Positions 34,176 through 43,560 of a stretch of 64,000 nucleotides of DNA are shown here, piece by piece. Source of the stretch: Apopatosoma sp963618495 (GTDB lineage Bacteria > Bacillota > Clostridia > Oscillospirales > CAG-272). The position numbers were made by a program, and so were the translations under genes. Position 1 is the stretch's first letter; every line of letters begins with the position of its first letter. The notes beneath the pieces are model-generated. The model saw only the letters and a program-made list of their open reading frames with translations. It was not told where the DNA came from and did no database searches. The DNA lies in assembly GCA_963618495.1 (NCBI GenBank), contig CAVESF010000001.1, forward strand, positions 1 to 64,000, in the 5' to 3' direction.

Positions 34176-34801
34176 CGCATTTCCACCTCCGCGTCTTTTG
34201 TAAATCCGTTTTCGGCATTTTTCAACAGCTCCGAGCAAAGCTTTTTCGTATAGGCAAGCTGCCGTCTGTACGATATTTTTGCCGCGAGTGCGCCGACGGT
34301 TTTTGCAAATATCCACCGTACCGTGCGCACGGCAAAACCGCAAAAAAGCCTTATCGGTTTTATTATAATATACAAAATCCAATAAATCAAGATTTTTGCC
34401 GAAAAAATTATATGACCCGAGAGATAAATCACTGCTTTTCCTATGCTTATATAGTAAAGCGCAAAGCCGAGTGCGCCGAGGATAAAACCGAATATGCGGA
34501 TTTCTCCATTGTTTGTCGCGTATGTGAGAAAAATAAACGCCAGCGCACATCCGAGAGCAAAAAGCAAGTCCTCGATGAAAACAAGCGTCGTGTCTGCCGC
34601 TCCCGTCAGCGGCGCTTTTTTTCTTTTCTCAAAAAAACGCTTCGGGGCAACCTTAAGATAAAATGAATTTGCTTTCACGGGGCTGTCCGAGCGGCGCGCG
34701 ATTCGGATTATCCTGAAAAAATCATAATAAACGCCCGTCAGTGCGCCGAGAAGGAAAAATTTCAGTATATCGAGCGGATTATCATAGAAAAAACCGTTCA
34801 T
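34172..34801 (-). CDS. yabQ: Spore cortex biosynthesis protein YabQ
   Basis: A 209-residue membrane protein with 4-5 predicted helices. The start MNGFFYDNPLDILKFFLLGALTGVYYDFFRIIR is the recognisable YabQ pattern (key residues G-x-x-x-G-x-x-Y-D-x-x-R). The central loop and C-terminal half are basic. YabQ is needed for spore cortex formation and sits in the forespore outer membrane in Bacillus. Its ATG overlaps the yabP stop (ATGA), and its own stop overlaps divIC. This gene is direct evidence for a spore-forming lineage. Confidence 0.88.
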   Translation of the reverse strand: MNGFFYDNPLDILKFFLLGALTGVYYDFFRIIRIARRSDSPVKANSFYLKVAPKRFFEKRKKAPLTGAADTTLVFIEDLLFALGCALAFIFLTYATNNGEIRIFGFILGALGFALYYISIGKAVIYLSGHIIFSAKILIYWILYIIIKPIRLFCGFAVRTVRWIFAKTVGALAAKISYRRQLAYTKKLCSELLKNAENGFTKDAEVEMR

Positions 34802-35076
34802 TTCGCTCCCCGAAAGAATCTGCCTTTCTTTTTGCCTGTCGCTCCGTCGCTGTACGAGAGTGACCAGAGCTTGCCCTCTATCGCGACCTCGCCCGTCCCG
34901 AGTGAAAGCTCCGAAATATGAAGTCCCTCTCCCTCGACGGTCAGTTCCCCTTCCTCCGTATTCATGGATACGGCATATTCATCAAAGCTGATGACATCGG
35001 TGACTCCCGTCACTTTGACACTGCTCCTGTCCGCGATATATATATTCTGACTTTTCGGCTTCGCCGTATTTTCCAT
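34798..35076 (-). CDS. yabP: Sporulation protein YabP
   Basis: A 92-residue protein of the YabP/YqfC family. The pattern IYIADRSSVKVTGVTDVISFDEYAVSMNTEEGELTVEGEGLHI (key: R-x-x-x-x-V-T-G-V-x-x-x-x-S-F-D-x-x, then L-T-V-x-G-x-x-L) is typical. It supports spore coat or cortex assembly with YabQ. The start at 35076 is set by GGAGG 7 bases upstream. A longer GTG start contains that site and is rejected. Confidence 0.9.
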   Translation of the reverse strand: MENTAKPKSQNIYIADRSSVKVTGVTDVISFDEYAVSMNTEEGELTVEGEGLHISELSLGTGEVAIEGKLWSLSYSDGATGKKKGRFFRGAK

Positions 35077-35152
35077 AAAAAACCTCCGCACAAATATATT
35101 TTTTCAAAAACATATTTATGCGGAAGACTTCCTTTTTATTCCGAGCGCGCCG

Positions 35153-35392
35153 TCAGATAACCTCGTAAAGCTCTCCCGCCTCGTTTTTCAGCGTATGTTC
35201 CTTTATATCGGTCACGCGGATTTTCACTATGCGCTCACCGAAAGCAATCTCTATGATATCGCCGACCTTCACCTGATATGAAGCCTTTGCATCCCTGCCG
35301 TTCACCTTTACATGCTCGGTGTCGCAGGCGCTGTTTGCCACGGTTCTGCGCTTGATTATGCGCGAAACCTTGAGATATTTATCGAGTCTCAT
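35153..35392 (-). CDS. rqcP: RqcP (YabO), S4-domain RNA-binding protein of ribosome quality control
   Basis: A 79-residue S4-domain protein: RLDKYLKVSRIIKRRTVANSACD is the S4 core, followed by KVNGRDAKASYQVKVGDIIEI. In Bacillus this protein (YabO/RqcP) works with RqcH to add C-terminal alanine tails on stalled nascent chains. The position directly before yabP-yabQ-divIC matches the Bacillus order. CGGAGGG precedes the ATG. The related Hsp15 family is longer, which favours RqcP. Confidence 0.9.
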   Translation of the reverse strand: MRLDKYLKVSRIIKRRTVANSACDTEHVKVNGRDAKASYQVKVGDIIEIAFGERIVKIRVTDIKEHTLKNEAGELYEVI

Positions 35393-35437
35393 CCTGCCCT
35401 CCGTGTAGAATTATACCGTGTATCATTATAGAATAAA

Positions 35438-35463
35438 AGGCTCCGAAAAAACGAAGCCCTTTT
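35438..35463 (-). terminator. Terminator after hup
   Basis: On the minus strand, GGCTTCG and CGGAGCC form a 7-bp stem with one G-U and a T-rich loop, flanked by AAAAAGG and TTTTATT. It is about 10 bases past the hup stop. Two TATAAT-like boxes (35425-35430 and 35410-35415) just beyond may start the rqcP transcript. Confidence 0.6.
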
Positions 35464-35472
35464 TACAGTTCC

Positions 35473-35748
35473 TTATTTGTTTACGGACTCTTTGAGAGTC
35501 TTGCTTGCGGAAAAAGCGGCATACTTGCATGCGGGGATAGTGATAGCCTCGCGTGTCTTGGGATTTCTGCCTGTTCTCTCAGCTCTTTCCTTAACTTCGA
35601 ATGTGCCGAGACCGGAAAGCTGAACCTTTTCGCCTGCTTCAAGTGCTTCTGTGATAGCGGCTACAACTGCGCTTACGGCAGCCTCAGCCTCTTTCTTCTT
35701 GAACTCTGCCTTTGCAGCAACAACATCAACCAGCTGTGTCTTGTTCAT
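35473..35748 (-). CDS. hup: HU-family nucleoid DNA-binding protein
   Basis: A 91-residue HU protein. It starts MNKTQLVDVVAAKAEFKKKEAE (helical dimer part), has GLGTFEVKERAERTGRNPKTREAITIPA for the DNA-binding beta-arm (with the proline that intercalates DNA, here in the RNPKT region), and ends KTLKESVNK. It compacts and bends DNA. AGAAAGGA precedes the ATG. A single-gene transcript is likely: promoter at 35817-35844 and terminator at 35438-35463. Confidence 0.97.
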   Translation of the reverse strand: MNKTQLVDVVAAKAEFKKKEAEAAVSAVVAAITEALEAGEKVQLSGLGTFEVKERAERTGRNPKTREAITIPACKYAAFSASKTLKESVNK

Positions 35749-35816
35749 GGTGTTTTTCCTTTCTGATTTTCATTTTTACTTTTTCAAGGACGCAAAACGC
35801 CTTGTAAATCATTTAT

Positions 35817-35844
35817 ATTATACCATAAATTTCAGCATTTACAA
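35817..35844 (-). promoter_or_regulatory. Promoter of hup
   Basis: On the minus strand, TTGTAA (35839-35844), a 16-base spacer and TATAAT (35817-35822). The 5' leader is about 60 bases and A-rich. Confidence 0.7.
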
Positions 35845-35895
35845 GACCCATTTAATAAAAATATGTAAAAAATATCGATTTTTTTGCTATTTTTC

Positions 35896-38800
35896 TCAAA
35901 AAAGGCGCATTTGGTTCGTTTCGGAAAGCCCCGCGAGGACTCCGTTGGCATCGAGAATCTCAAGCACAGCCTTTGATACGCAGGAGCGCTGCTGCAAATC
36001 CTCGACGGAAAGATACTCTCCCCCGGCTTTTGCCGCCTGCAGGCTCTGCGCCGCCGATTCTCCGAGTCCCGGGAGCGCTCCGAAAGGCAGGCGCATTTTC
36101 CCGTTTTCGGGGAGGAAGAGCCGCGCGTCCGATTTATAGAGGTCAACAGGCAGAAACTTGAAGCCGCGCGCGAGAAATTCGTTTGCGAGCTGCATCGAGT
36201 TATAGAGCGCGTCGTCTTTCTGAGAGGTGTCGTTGCCCTTCGCTTCTATCTCTTCGAGACAGCGGACGACAGCTTCCTTTCCTTTCATCGCGATGGAAGC
36301 ATCGAAACCGCCCGGTGCGGCGCTGAGAAACGCACAGTAAAATTCCAGCGGCATATGAACCTTATACCAGCCGAGGCGAATAGCGCTCATTACATAAGCC
36401 GCGGCGTGCGCTTTCGGAAAGAGATATTTTATCTTCTTGCATGAATCGATATACCAATCGGGGACATGCGCATCGCGCATCTTTTCCTCCATCTCGGGAG
36501 AAAGCCCTTTGCCCTTGCGCACCTTTTCCATTATATTGAAAGCATCGCCGCTGTCCATGCCGTAGCCGATGAGCGAAATCATGATACTGTCACGCGTACC
36601 GATGACGGAGGAAATCGTGCAGATATTCTTTTTACAGAGCACCTGCGCATTGCCGAGCCACACATCCGTTCCGTGCGAAAGTCCCGAAACCTGCAAAAGG
36701 TCGGCAAAAGTCTGCGGTTTTGTATCCATGAGCATTCCCTGAACAAAGCCCGTACCCATCTCGGGTATGCCGAGCGTGCCTATCGGCGAGCGTATCTCCG
36801 CCGCCGTCGCGCCGAGCGGTTCCGTCGAGGTGAAAAGCTTATATACCTCTGGATCGTTCATGGGAACATCCATGACGCTCGTATTCGTAAAGCGCTCTAT
36901 CATCTTGTATTTGGTCGGAATATCGTGTCCCAGCTCGTCAAGCTTGAGCAGCGTATCATGCAGATATTCAAAGGTGAAGTGCGTTGTCACTATGTTGGAA
37001 TCAGGGTCGTCGGCAGGGTGCTGTACCGGAGTGAAATCGTATATTTCATTCTCTTTCGGAACAACAACAATGCCGCCCGGGTGCTGTCCCGTAGTGCGCT
37101 TTACGCCGACGCAATGCGAAACGAGACGCTCTATCTCCGCCTTTGTGGTGTTTATCTTGTGTTCATCGAGATATTTGCGCACATAGCCGTATGCCGTCTT
37201 GCTCGCGACGGCTCCTATCGTACCCGCGCGAAAGACATTTTCCGCGCCGAAAAGCTCTTCCGTGTATTTATGCACCTTGCCCTGCACTTCTCCCGAGAAA
37301 TTCAGGTCGATATCCGGAGATTTCTCACCATGGAATCCGAGGAATGTTTCAAAAGGAATGTTGTGTCCGTCGCCTTTGAGCGGCGTACCGCAGCGCGGGC
37401 AATTTTTATCGGGCAGGTCGAAGCCCGAGCCGACGGAACCGTCGGTGAAGAACTCCGAGTACCGGCAATGCGGGCAATAGTAATGCGGCGGCAGAGGATT
37501 TACCTCCGAGATACCGCCCATGGAAGCGACAAACGAAGAGCCGACCGAGCCTCGCGAACCGACAAGATATCCTTGGCTCTCGGAATAGCTGACAAGCTTC
37601 TGCGCTATCATATAAAGCACGGCAAAGCCGTTTTTGATGATGGAGCCGAGCTCTTTTTCCAGTCTCTCGCGAACGATATCGGGAAGCGGGTCGCCGTAGA
37701 GCGACTTTGCGCGGGTATAGCAACGGTTTTGCAAATCCTCCTCCGCGCCTTCTATCTTCGGCGTGAAAGTCCCTTTCGGAAAGGGGCGTATGCCCTCTTC
37801 TATTTCGTCCGCTATCTTATTAGTATTTGTTATGACTATCTCGCGCGCCTTTTCTTCGCCGAGATATGCAAATTCCGCGAGCATCTCGTCTGTCGTTCTC
37901 ATATAGAGCCCGATGTCGGCATCCGCATCGGAGAATTTCATGCCCGAGAGCAGAATTTTTCTGTATATCTCATCATGCTTCTCAAGAAAGTGCGCGTCGC
38001 ATGTGGCGACGACAGGCTTGCCTGTCTCCTCGCCGAGCTTTACAATCTTTCTGTTCAGCTCGCGAAGCCCCTCTTCATTCGGAACTCTGCCCTCGCGTAT
38101 GAGAAATCCGTTATTTGAGAGCGGCTGAATCTCGAGATAATCATAAAACTGCGCTATGGAAACAAGCTCGTCCCAAGGTCTGCCGTCCACGAGCGCGGAG
38201 AAAAGCTGTCCCGCCTCGCAGGCAGAGCCTATGATAAGTCCCTCGCGATATTTTTCAAGCTGTGTTTTCGGGATTCTCGGCACACGCTTGTAATATTTAA
38301 GGTATGATTCCGAAATGAGCCTGTAGAGGTTTTTCAGTCCGATCTTGTTCTTTACAAGGATTATCTGATGATATGTTTTCAGCTTTTTCGGGTCGGTATT
38401 TTCCACCATGGAGTGCGACATCTGCGCGAGCGAATCTATTCCCTCTCCGCGCAGCTTGTCTATCATGCGGAAGAATATCGCCGAGCACATCTCGGCATCG
38501 TCGCTTGCCCTGTGGTGATTGAAATCGCCGAGTCCGTAATATTCCGCAATGATATCGAGCTTGTGCTTTTTCAGGTCGGGATTCACAAAGCGCGACATCG
38601 AAACCGTATCGATGTACGCATTTTCGAATTTCAGTCCGTAATCGTCCGCCGCCTTACGGATAAATCCCATATCAAAGGTAGCATTGTGAGCCACGAGCGT
38701 TCTGTCGCCGATAAAAGCAAGAAAACTCTCTACAGCCTCTTTCGTTTTCGGTGCGTCGGCTACCATATCGTCAGATATACCCGTCAGCTCCGTTATATTC

Positions 38801-40236
38801 TCGGGTATATGCACCTCGGGATTGACAAATGTATTGAAAACCTCCAGCACCTCGCCGTCCCTGACGCGGACGGCGCCTATCTCGGTCAGCTTATTGTAAA
38901 CGGGAGAAAGACCCGTCGTCTCCGTATCGAAAACGATAAATTCATCCTCGAAGCTGATATCTTCATCGCCGTAGATAGCTTTTGCCGTGTCGTCCACAAA
39001 GTATGCCTCCATACCGTAGATAACTTTCATGCCGAGCTTCTCCGCGGCGAGCATCGCCTCCTGATAGCCCTGAACATTTCCGTGGTCGGTGATGGCGATC
39101 GCCTTGTGACCCCAGTTTTTGGCAAGTTCCACTATGCCATATGGGTCTATTGTCGCGTCCATCATGGACATATTTGTATGCAGGTGAAGCTCCACGCGCT
39201 TTTCGGGCGCATCGTCCATGCGCGAAACAAGCTTTATCTTCTGCACGCCTATTGGAGAGAGCACATTCTCCTGCGCAAATTCATCATATTTATATCTGCC
39301 ACGCACGGCGAGCGCACACCCGCCCTTGAGCGAGCGGAAAAGCTCTGCCTTGTCGTCGGGGAGCATCATCTTCACCGTGACGGAAGCGTCATCGTCCGTC
39401 AGGAAAAACGAGATTGCCGTACCCTTGCTGCGTATCTCGCGGAAATCTATGCCGAACATCTTGCCTGCGGCGATAACGGATGGCATATTTCCCTCTATCT
39501 CGCGCATAGCCGTCGGCACTATATCAAAAGCCTCGCCGTAAACAGGCTCAGGCGAAGAGATATCGAGCATTATATTGCCGATATGCAGTATTCCGCGCTC
39601 ATCGATGTCGTTTACCATCGGCTCATTTGAGAGCGATGTGCGCATTTCAAAGGTTTCGGTCTCGTCCTGAACAGCCGCGAAATCTGCCTTTTTTTGCGCG
39701 ACGGCAAAGGTATTTGCTATCAGCTCCTCATAGTCGACATCTATATTTCCCGCCGTGCTGAAGCGTATTTCGTATTTCAGCCCGAATTCGTTTTCTATTA
39801 TGCGGGCTATCTTGTCGCCGACATTTGCATCGCGCATCATGCCGAGTCCGCCGTCGCCGAACATTATCTCTATATTTATCGTGTTTTCATCAAAATCCGC
39901 ATTATATTTCTGGAGAAATCCGTGCGAGATGATATTTGTATGCCTTGCCTCGGCGATAACCTCGGGAAAATACTTCGGTGTGAAAAGCGAAGCATTATAT
40001 TTCGGGCATATTTTCAGATATGATAATCTGTATGTATCGGAAAGCACCTGCTCAAGCTTATAAAGTTCCGATTTGCGGACAAGCGCACCGAAAGCGGCAT
40101 CCACCTCCATCATGCGCTTTTCCTTATCTACGCGCATGCGGAGTACCCTGCCGCTGTCGAGTATTTTTCTGTTTTCCGCCATCGGGACATATTTATCAAA
40201 AAGCTCCGTCAGAGTTCTCTCGGTTTTTGACATCAT
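35896..40236 (-). CDS. polC: DNA polymerase III alpha subunit PolC (Gram-positive type)
   Basis: A 1446-residue replicative polymerase, the usual PolC size. In order: an N-terminal domain, an OB domain, a PHP domain starting near 350 (ELHLHTNMSMMDA), the DEDDh proofreading exonuclease inserted at about 430-600 (FIVFDTETTGLSP, then HNATFDMGF and HHRASDDAEM), a resumed PHP, a zinc-finger segment (CPHCRYSEFF and CPRCGTPL) and the palm with PDIDLNF. It differs from DnaE by the built-in exonuclease. I place the start at ATG 40234-40236, overlapping the ispG stop (ATGA). The upstream TTG alternative lacks support. Confidence 0.98.
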   Translation of the reverse strand: MMSKTERTLTELFDKYVPMAENRKILDSGRVLRMRVDKEKRMMEVDAAFGALVRKSELYKLEQVLSDTYRLSYLKICPKYNASLFTPKYFPEVIAEARHTNIISHGFLQKYNADFDENTINIEIMFGDGGLGMMRDANVGDKIARIIENEFGLKYEIRFSTAGNIDVDYEELIANTFAVAQKKADFAAVQDETETFEMRTSLSNEPMVNDIDERGILHIGNIMLDISSPEPVYGEAFDIVPTAMREIEGNMPSVIAAGKMFGIDFREIRSKGTAISFFLTDDDASVTVKMMLPDDKAELFRSLKGGCALAVRGRYKYDEFAQENVLSPIGVQKIKLVSRMDDAPEKRVELHLHTNMSMMDATIDPYGIVELAKNWGHKAIAITDHGNVQGYQEAMLAAEKLGMKVIYGMEAYFVDDTAKAIYGDEDISFEDEFIVFDTETTGLSPVYNKLTEIGAVRVRDGEVLEVFNTFVNPEVHIPENITELTGISDDMVADAPKTKEAVESFLAFIGDRTLVAHNATFDMGFIRKAADDYGLKFENAYIDTVSMSRFVNPDLKKHKLDIIAEYYGLGDFNHHRASDDAEMCSAIFFRMIDKLRGEGIDSLAQMSHSMVENTDPKKLKTYHQIILVKNKIGLKNLYRLISESYLKYYKRVPRIPKTQLEKYREGLIIGSACEAGQLFSALVDGRPWDELVSIAQFYDYLEIQPLSNNGFLIREGRVPNEEGLRELNRKIVKLGEETGKPVVATCDAHFLEKHDEIYRKILLSGMKFSDADADIGLYMRTTDEMLAEFAYLGEEKAREIVITNTNKIADEIEEGIRPFPKGTFTPKIEGAEEDLQNRCYTRAKSLYGDPLPDIVRERLEKELGSIIKNGFAVLYMIAQKLVSYSESQGYLVGSRGSVGSSFVASMGGISEVNPLPPHYYCPHCRYSEFFTDGSVGSGFDLPDKNCPRCGTPLKGDGHNIPFETFLGFHGEKSPDIDLNFSGEVQGKVHKYTEELFGAENVFRAGTIGAVASKTAYGYVRKYLDEHKINTTKAEIERLVSHCVGVKRTTGQHPGGIVVVPKENEIYDFTPVQHPADDPDSNIVTTHFTFEYLHDTLLKLDELGHDIPTKYKMIERFTNTSVMDVPMNDPEVYKLFTSTEPLGATAAEIRSPIGTLGIPEMGTGFVQGMLMDTKPQTFADLLQVSGLSHGTDVWLGNAQVLCKKNICTISSVIGTRDSIMISLIGYGMDSGDAFNIMEKVRKGKGLSPEMEEKMRDAHVPDWYIDSCKKIKYLFPKAHAAAYVMSAIRLGWYKVHMPLEFYCAFLSAAPGGFDASIAMKGKEAVVRCLEEIEAKGNDTSQKDDALYNSMQLANEFLARGFKFLPVDLYKSDARLFLPENGKMRLPFGALPGLGESAAQSLQAAKAGGEYLSVEDLQQRSCVSKAVLEILDANGVLAGLSETNQMRLF

Positions 40237-41321
40237 GCTCGGTCTTGGCAAAGCTTCGCTATTTCGGCTTCAAGCTCCTCCAAAATATTCTCCTCTTTTA
40301 TTTTGCGGATGATTTCTCCGCGGTGGAAAAGAACAGCTTCTCCGTTTCCACCCGCTATTCCTATATCGGCTTCTCTTGCCTCGCCGGGTCCGTTTACGAC
40401 GCAACCCATGACGGCAAGCGTTATTTTCCTCTCCGGCTTATATCCCGAAATAAGCTTTTCCAGCTTTTCGCAGAGAGATATAAGGTCTATTTTTGTCCTT
40501 CCGCAGGTCGGGCAGGAGATTATGTTTATATAGCCGCCATCACAGAGCGAAAGTGCCTGTAGTATATTCCGTGCCGCCGCTATTTCGCTTTCGGGCTTGT
40601 CCGTAAGCGAAACACGGACGGTATCGCCTATGCCAGAGGTGAGAAGTGCGCCGAGTCCGAGCGCACTCTTGATGCAGCCCGCCTCGCCTCTTCCCGCCTC
40701 GGTCACGCCGAGATGCAGGGGATAATCACACATCGAAGCGAGAATCTTATTTGCATTCACCATAGTAAAAACATCGCTCGACTTGATGGAAACGGCGATA
40801 TCGAAAAAGTCAAGACTCTCGAGTATCTTTATATGCCCCATGGCACTCTCCGCGAGCGCCTTTGCCGTCGGCGCGCCGTATTTTGCAAGAAGTTCCCTTT
40901 CGAGAGAGCCGCTGTTTACGCCTATTCTTATCGGAATGCGCTTCTCGCGGCACTTGGAGACAACGGCTTTCACTCTGTCGCGCTCGCCTATGTTGCCAGG
41001 GTTTATTCTTATTTTGTCCGCGCCCGCGTCAGCCGCCGCTATGGCAAGTCGGTAGTCGAAATGAATATCCGCCACTATCGGCATCGCTATATCAGATTCT
41101 CTCAGTCTGCCGAGCACCCGCGCCGCCTCCATGGTCGGCACTGTCATGCGAACTATATCGCATCCCGCCGCTTCAAGTGCTTTCATCTGCGCATATGTGG
41201 CGGCGTAATCCTCGCTCGGCGTGTTTGTCATCGATTGAATCGATATCGGCGCATCTCCGCCTATTTTTATATTGCCAACGCTTATCGCGCGGGTTTTTCT
41301 TCTGATTTCGTTATAATTCAT
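40233..41321 (-). CDS. ispG: 4-hydroxy-3-methylbut-2-enyl diphosphate synthase IspG (GcpE)
   Basis: A 362-residue enzyme of the MEP pathway. The TIM-barrel half starts RRKTRAISVGNIKIGGDAPISIQSMTNT (recognisable IspG opening; key I-S-I-Q-S-M-T-N-T). The C-terminal Fe-S half has CPTCGRT near residue 269 and a third Cys in MGCVVNGPGEAREADIG near 304, the three ligands of the 4Fe-4S cluster. It converts MEcPP to HMBPP. It lies between rseP and polC, with dxr of the same pathway two genes upstream. Confidence 0.97.
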   Translation of the reverse strand: MNYNEIRRKTRAISVGNIKIGGDAPISIQSMTNTPSEDYAATYAQMKALEAAGCDIVRMTVPTMEAARVLGRLRESDIAMPIVADIHFDYRLAIAAADAGADKIRINPGNIGERDRVKAVVSKCREKRIPIRIGVNSGSLERELLAKYGAPTAKALAESAMGHIKILESLDFFDIAVSIKSSDVFTMVNANKILASMCDYPLHLGVTEAGRGEAGCIKSALGLGALLTSGIGDTVRVSLTDKPESEIAAARNILQALSLCDGGYINIISCPTCGRTKIDLISLCEKLEKLISGYKPERKITLAVMGCVVNGPGEAREADIGIAGGNGEAVLFHRGEIIRKIKEENILEELEAEIAKLCQDRA

Positions 41322-41334
41322 ATTTCAATCCTGT

Positions 41335-42366
41335 TTACTTGAATAGGTATACTATATCCTTTAATGCCACGAGCACCATCAGTCCGAGCAGGATGATGAT
41401 ACCGACAAAATGGATATATCCCTCCACCTCGGGCTTTATCGGCTTGCGGAATATCAGCTCGATAAACATAAAGAGAAGTCTGCCGCCGTCGAGCGCGGGA
41501 AAAGGCAGGAGATTCATCACTCCGAGATTTACCGCGAGCATGGCGAAAATGCTGAGCAGATTTGTCTTGTCTCCGCTCTGGGCAACAGAAGCTATCTCCT
41601 TTGTTATGCCGACGGGACCGGAAAGCTGCTTCAGCCCGAACTTGCCTGTCATGAGGTCAAAGAGCGAATCCCATATCACGCGCACAACCATCACCGACTG
41701 ATGCCATGTATAGCGCATAAGCGAGAAGAAATTGCGGTTTTCCTCTTCAAAATTGAAGTCGCGACTGCCGAATTTTATTCCCTGATTTTCATATGTCGGG
41801 AATGTTACGGTCAGCACCTTTTTTTCGCCGTCGCGGATGACGGTCACTTCGGTTGTCTCGTCGCCGTATCTGCCTATGGCATAAACGACATCACTTGCCG
41901 TATGCACTCTTCTCGGACCGACCCTGATTATCTTATCGCCTACCTCAAGTCCGCCCTCCGTGCAGGTTACCGCATCCTCGGTAAACCCGCTTATCACGGG
42001 CGCATATATGTTCTTCATGGAGAAAACGATGACGCCGACCACGATAAAACCGAGCAGAAGATTAGAGAGCGAGCCTGCCGCGGTGATTATCATTCTCTGC
42101 CAGAGCGGCTTTGCCGAAACAGCGTTCTCATCGTCGCTCTTTTCGTCCTCGCCCGCCATGGAAACAAAACCGCCTATCGGGAAAAGGCGGAGCGCATAGA
42201 CGGTTCCGCTCTTTTTGGAAGTGAACCAAAGCAGGCGCGGTCCCATGCCTATGGAAAATTCATACACGGTCACATGGAAAAGTCTTGCCGTGAGGAAATG
42301 CCCGAGCTCATGAATGAATATCAGAGCTCCGAAAAGCAAAATTGCGAGTAATACATATAAAACCAT
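41335..42366 (-). CDS. rseP: Site-2 intramembrane metalloprotease RseP (RasP/YluC-like)
   Basis: A 343-residue membrane protease. The zinc motif HELGH is at 19-23 in the first helix. A single PDZ domain (about 110-190, around GGLEVGDKIIRVGPRRV) and the second conserved NLLPFPALDGGRL segment (Asp ligand) near 275 follow. It cleaves membrane-spanning regulators such as anti-sigma factors and signal-peptide remnants. The dxr-rseP neighbourhood, behind cdsA and uppS, is conserved across bacteria. CGGAGTTTATTT precedes the ATG. Confidence 0.96.
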   Translation of the reverse strand: MVLYVLLAILLFGALIFIHELGHFLTARLFHVTVYEFSIGMGPRLLWFTSKKSGTVYALRLFPIGGFVSMAGEDEKSDDENAVSAKPLWQRMIITAAGSLSNLLLGFIVVGVIVFSMKNIYAPVISGFTEDAVTCTEGGLEVGDKIIRVGPRRVHTASDVVYAIGRYGDETTEVTVIRDGEKKVLTVTFPTYENQGIKFGSRDFNFEEENRNFFSLMRYTWHQSVMVVRVIWDSLFDLMTGKFGLKQLSGPVGITKEIASVAQSGDKTNLLSIFAMLAVNLGVMNLLPFPALDGGRLLFMFIELIFRKPIKPEVEGYIHFVGIIILLGLMVLVALKDIVYLFK

Positions 42367-42393
42367 AAATAAACTCCGTTTCGGCGGTAAAAA

Positions 42394-43548
42394 TCAGCGC
42401 GATTCCGCGTACTCTGCGGTGAGAGCGCGTGCGCACATGTTTTCTTCTATGATATCGGAAAGCGAAGGCTTTTCGATGCGCGCGGTTTCTCCACATACGC
42501 GCATCACAAGCTCCGGTATCTCGGAAAAGCGTATCCTCCCCGAGAGGAAAAGCCCGACAGCCTCCTCGTTTGCGGCATTCATGACGCACGGCATATTGCC
42601 GCCTGCCTCTGCCATACGCCGTGCAAGCCCGAGAAGAGGAAAAGTCTCATAGTCGGGGGAGAAGAATGAGAGCCTGCCGAGCCCGACAATGTCGAGCCGC
42701 TCTCCCGTCGCCTCCGCCCTCTCGGGATAAGTCAGCGCATACTGTATAGGCAGGCGCATATCATGCGAACCGAGCTGCGCCATAACCGTATTATCAATGT
42801 ATTCCACCATCGAATGTATTATGCTTTCGCGGTGAATAACAATGTCTGTTTTCGAGGCGGGAACGGAAAAGAGATGCATTGCCTCTATCAGTTCCAATCC
42901 CTTGTTCATGAGAGTGGCGCAGTCTATGGTTATCTTCGCGCCCATGTTCCATGTCGGATGACCGAGTGCCTGATTCTTTGTAACTGTGGCAAGCTTTTCT
43001 TTCGTATAGCCGAAAAATGCCCCGCCCGAGCAGGTGAGAATCAGCCTTTTCACCTCGTCCTTTTTTCCTGACTGAAGGCACTGAAAAATGGCGCTGTGTT
43101 CGCTGTCCACAGGGACTATCTCGCATCCGTTTTCCTTTGCCGCGTTCATGACGATATCTCCCGCGGCGACGAGGGTTTCCTTATTTGCCAGCGCTATGCG
43201 GCGGCAACTTTTCACCGCGCTCATCGTCGGCAAAAGCCCCGCAAAGCCGCTTATCGCATTGAGGCAGATGTCGCTTGATGCCGCCTCCGTCATCTCGCAT
43301 ATGCCGTCCGTTCCGCAGAAAATCTCCGTTTCCGTGTCGGCAATGCGCGTTTTCAGGTCAAGTGCCGCCTTTTCGTCAAAAACGGCGCAAAAGCGCGGTG
43401 AAAATTTTCTCACCTGCGCTTCTCCGAGTTTAATATTTGAGCCGAAGCAGAGCGCCTCGATATTCATGCTGTGAAAAGCCGCCACATCGAGCGCCTGCAC
43501 GCCTATCGAGCCTGTCGACCCCAGCAGTGTAATGCTTTTTTTATCCAT
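42394..43548 (-). CDS. dxr: 1-deoxy-D-xylulose 5-phosphate reductoisomerase
   Basis: A 384-residue NADPH enzyme. It starts with the nucleotide-binding motif LLGSTGSIGVQALDV (residues 8-22). The metal and substrate segments PVDSEHSAIFQCL and the flexible-loop GHPTWNMGAKITIDCATLMNKGLELIEA are also present. It converts DXP to MEP, the first committed step of the MEP isoprenoid route, which also feeds the undecaprenyl carrier made by UppS in this operon. The Shine-Dalgarno is weak. Confidence 0.97.
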   Translation of the reverse strand: MDKKSITLLGSTGSIGVQALDVAAFHSMNIEALCFGSNIKLGEAQVRKFSPRFCAVFDEKAALDLKTRIADTETEIFCGTDGICEMTEAASSDICLNAISGFAGLLPTMSAVKSCRRIALANKETLVAAGDIVMNAAKENGCEIVPVDSEHSAIFQCLQSGKKDEVKRLILTCSGGAFFGYTKEKLATVTKNQALGHPTWNMGAKITIDCATLMNKGLELIEAMHLFSVPASKTDIVIHRESIIHSMVEYIDNTVMAQLGSHDMRLPIQYALTYPERAEATGERLDIVGLGRLSFFSPDYETFPLLGLARRMAEAGGNMPCVMNAANEEAVGLFLSGRIRFSEIPELVMRVCGETARIEKPSLSDIIEENMCARALTAEYAESR

Positions 43549-43560
43549 TGGAAAAGCCCT

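Noticed and set aside
34176..34550. N-terminal extension of DivIC giving a 213-residue protein
   Set aside because: The extension overlaps yabQ in another frame and has an unnatural composition. The GTG overlapping the yabQ stop gives the expected 88 residues.
36466..38118. 550-codon open frame on the plus strand, with other long plus-strand frames across 36-40 kb
   Set aside because: It lies entirely antisense to polC. Long antisense frames occur throughout the window because the coding strands avoid TTA, CTA and TCA codons, so stops are rare on the opposite strand. No family motif or ribosome-binding site supports it.
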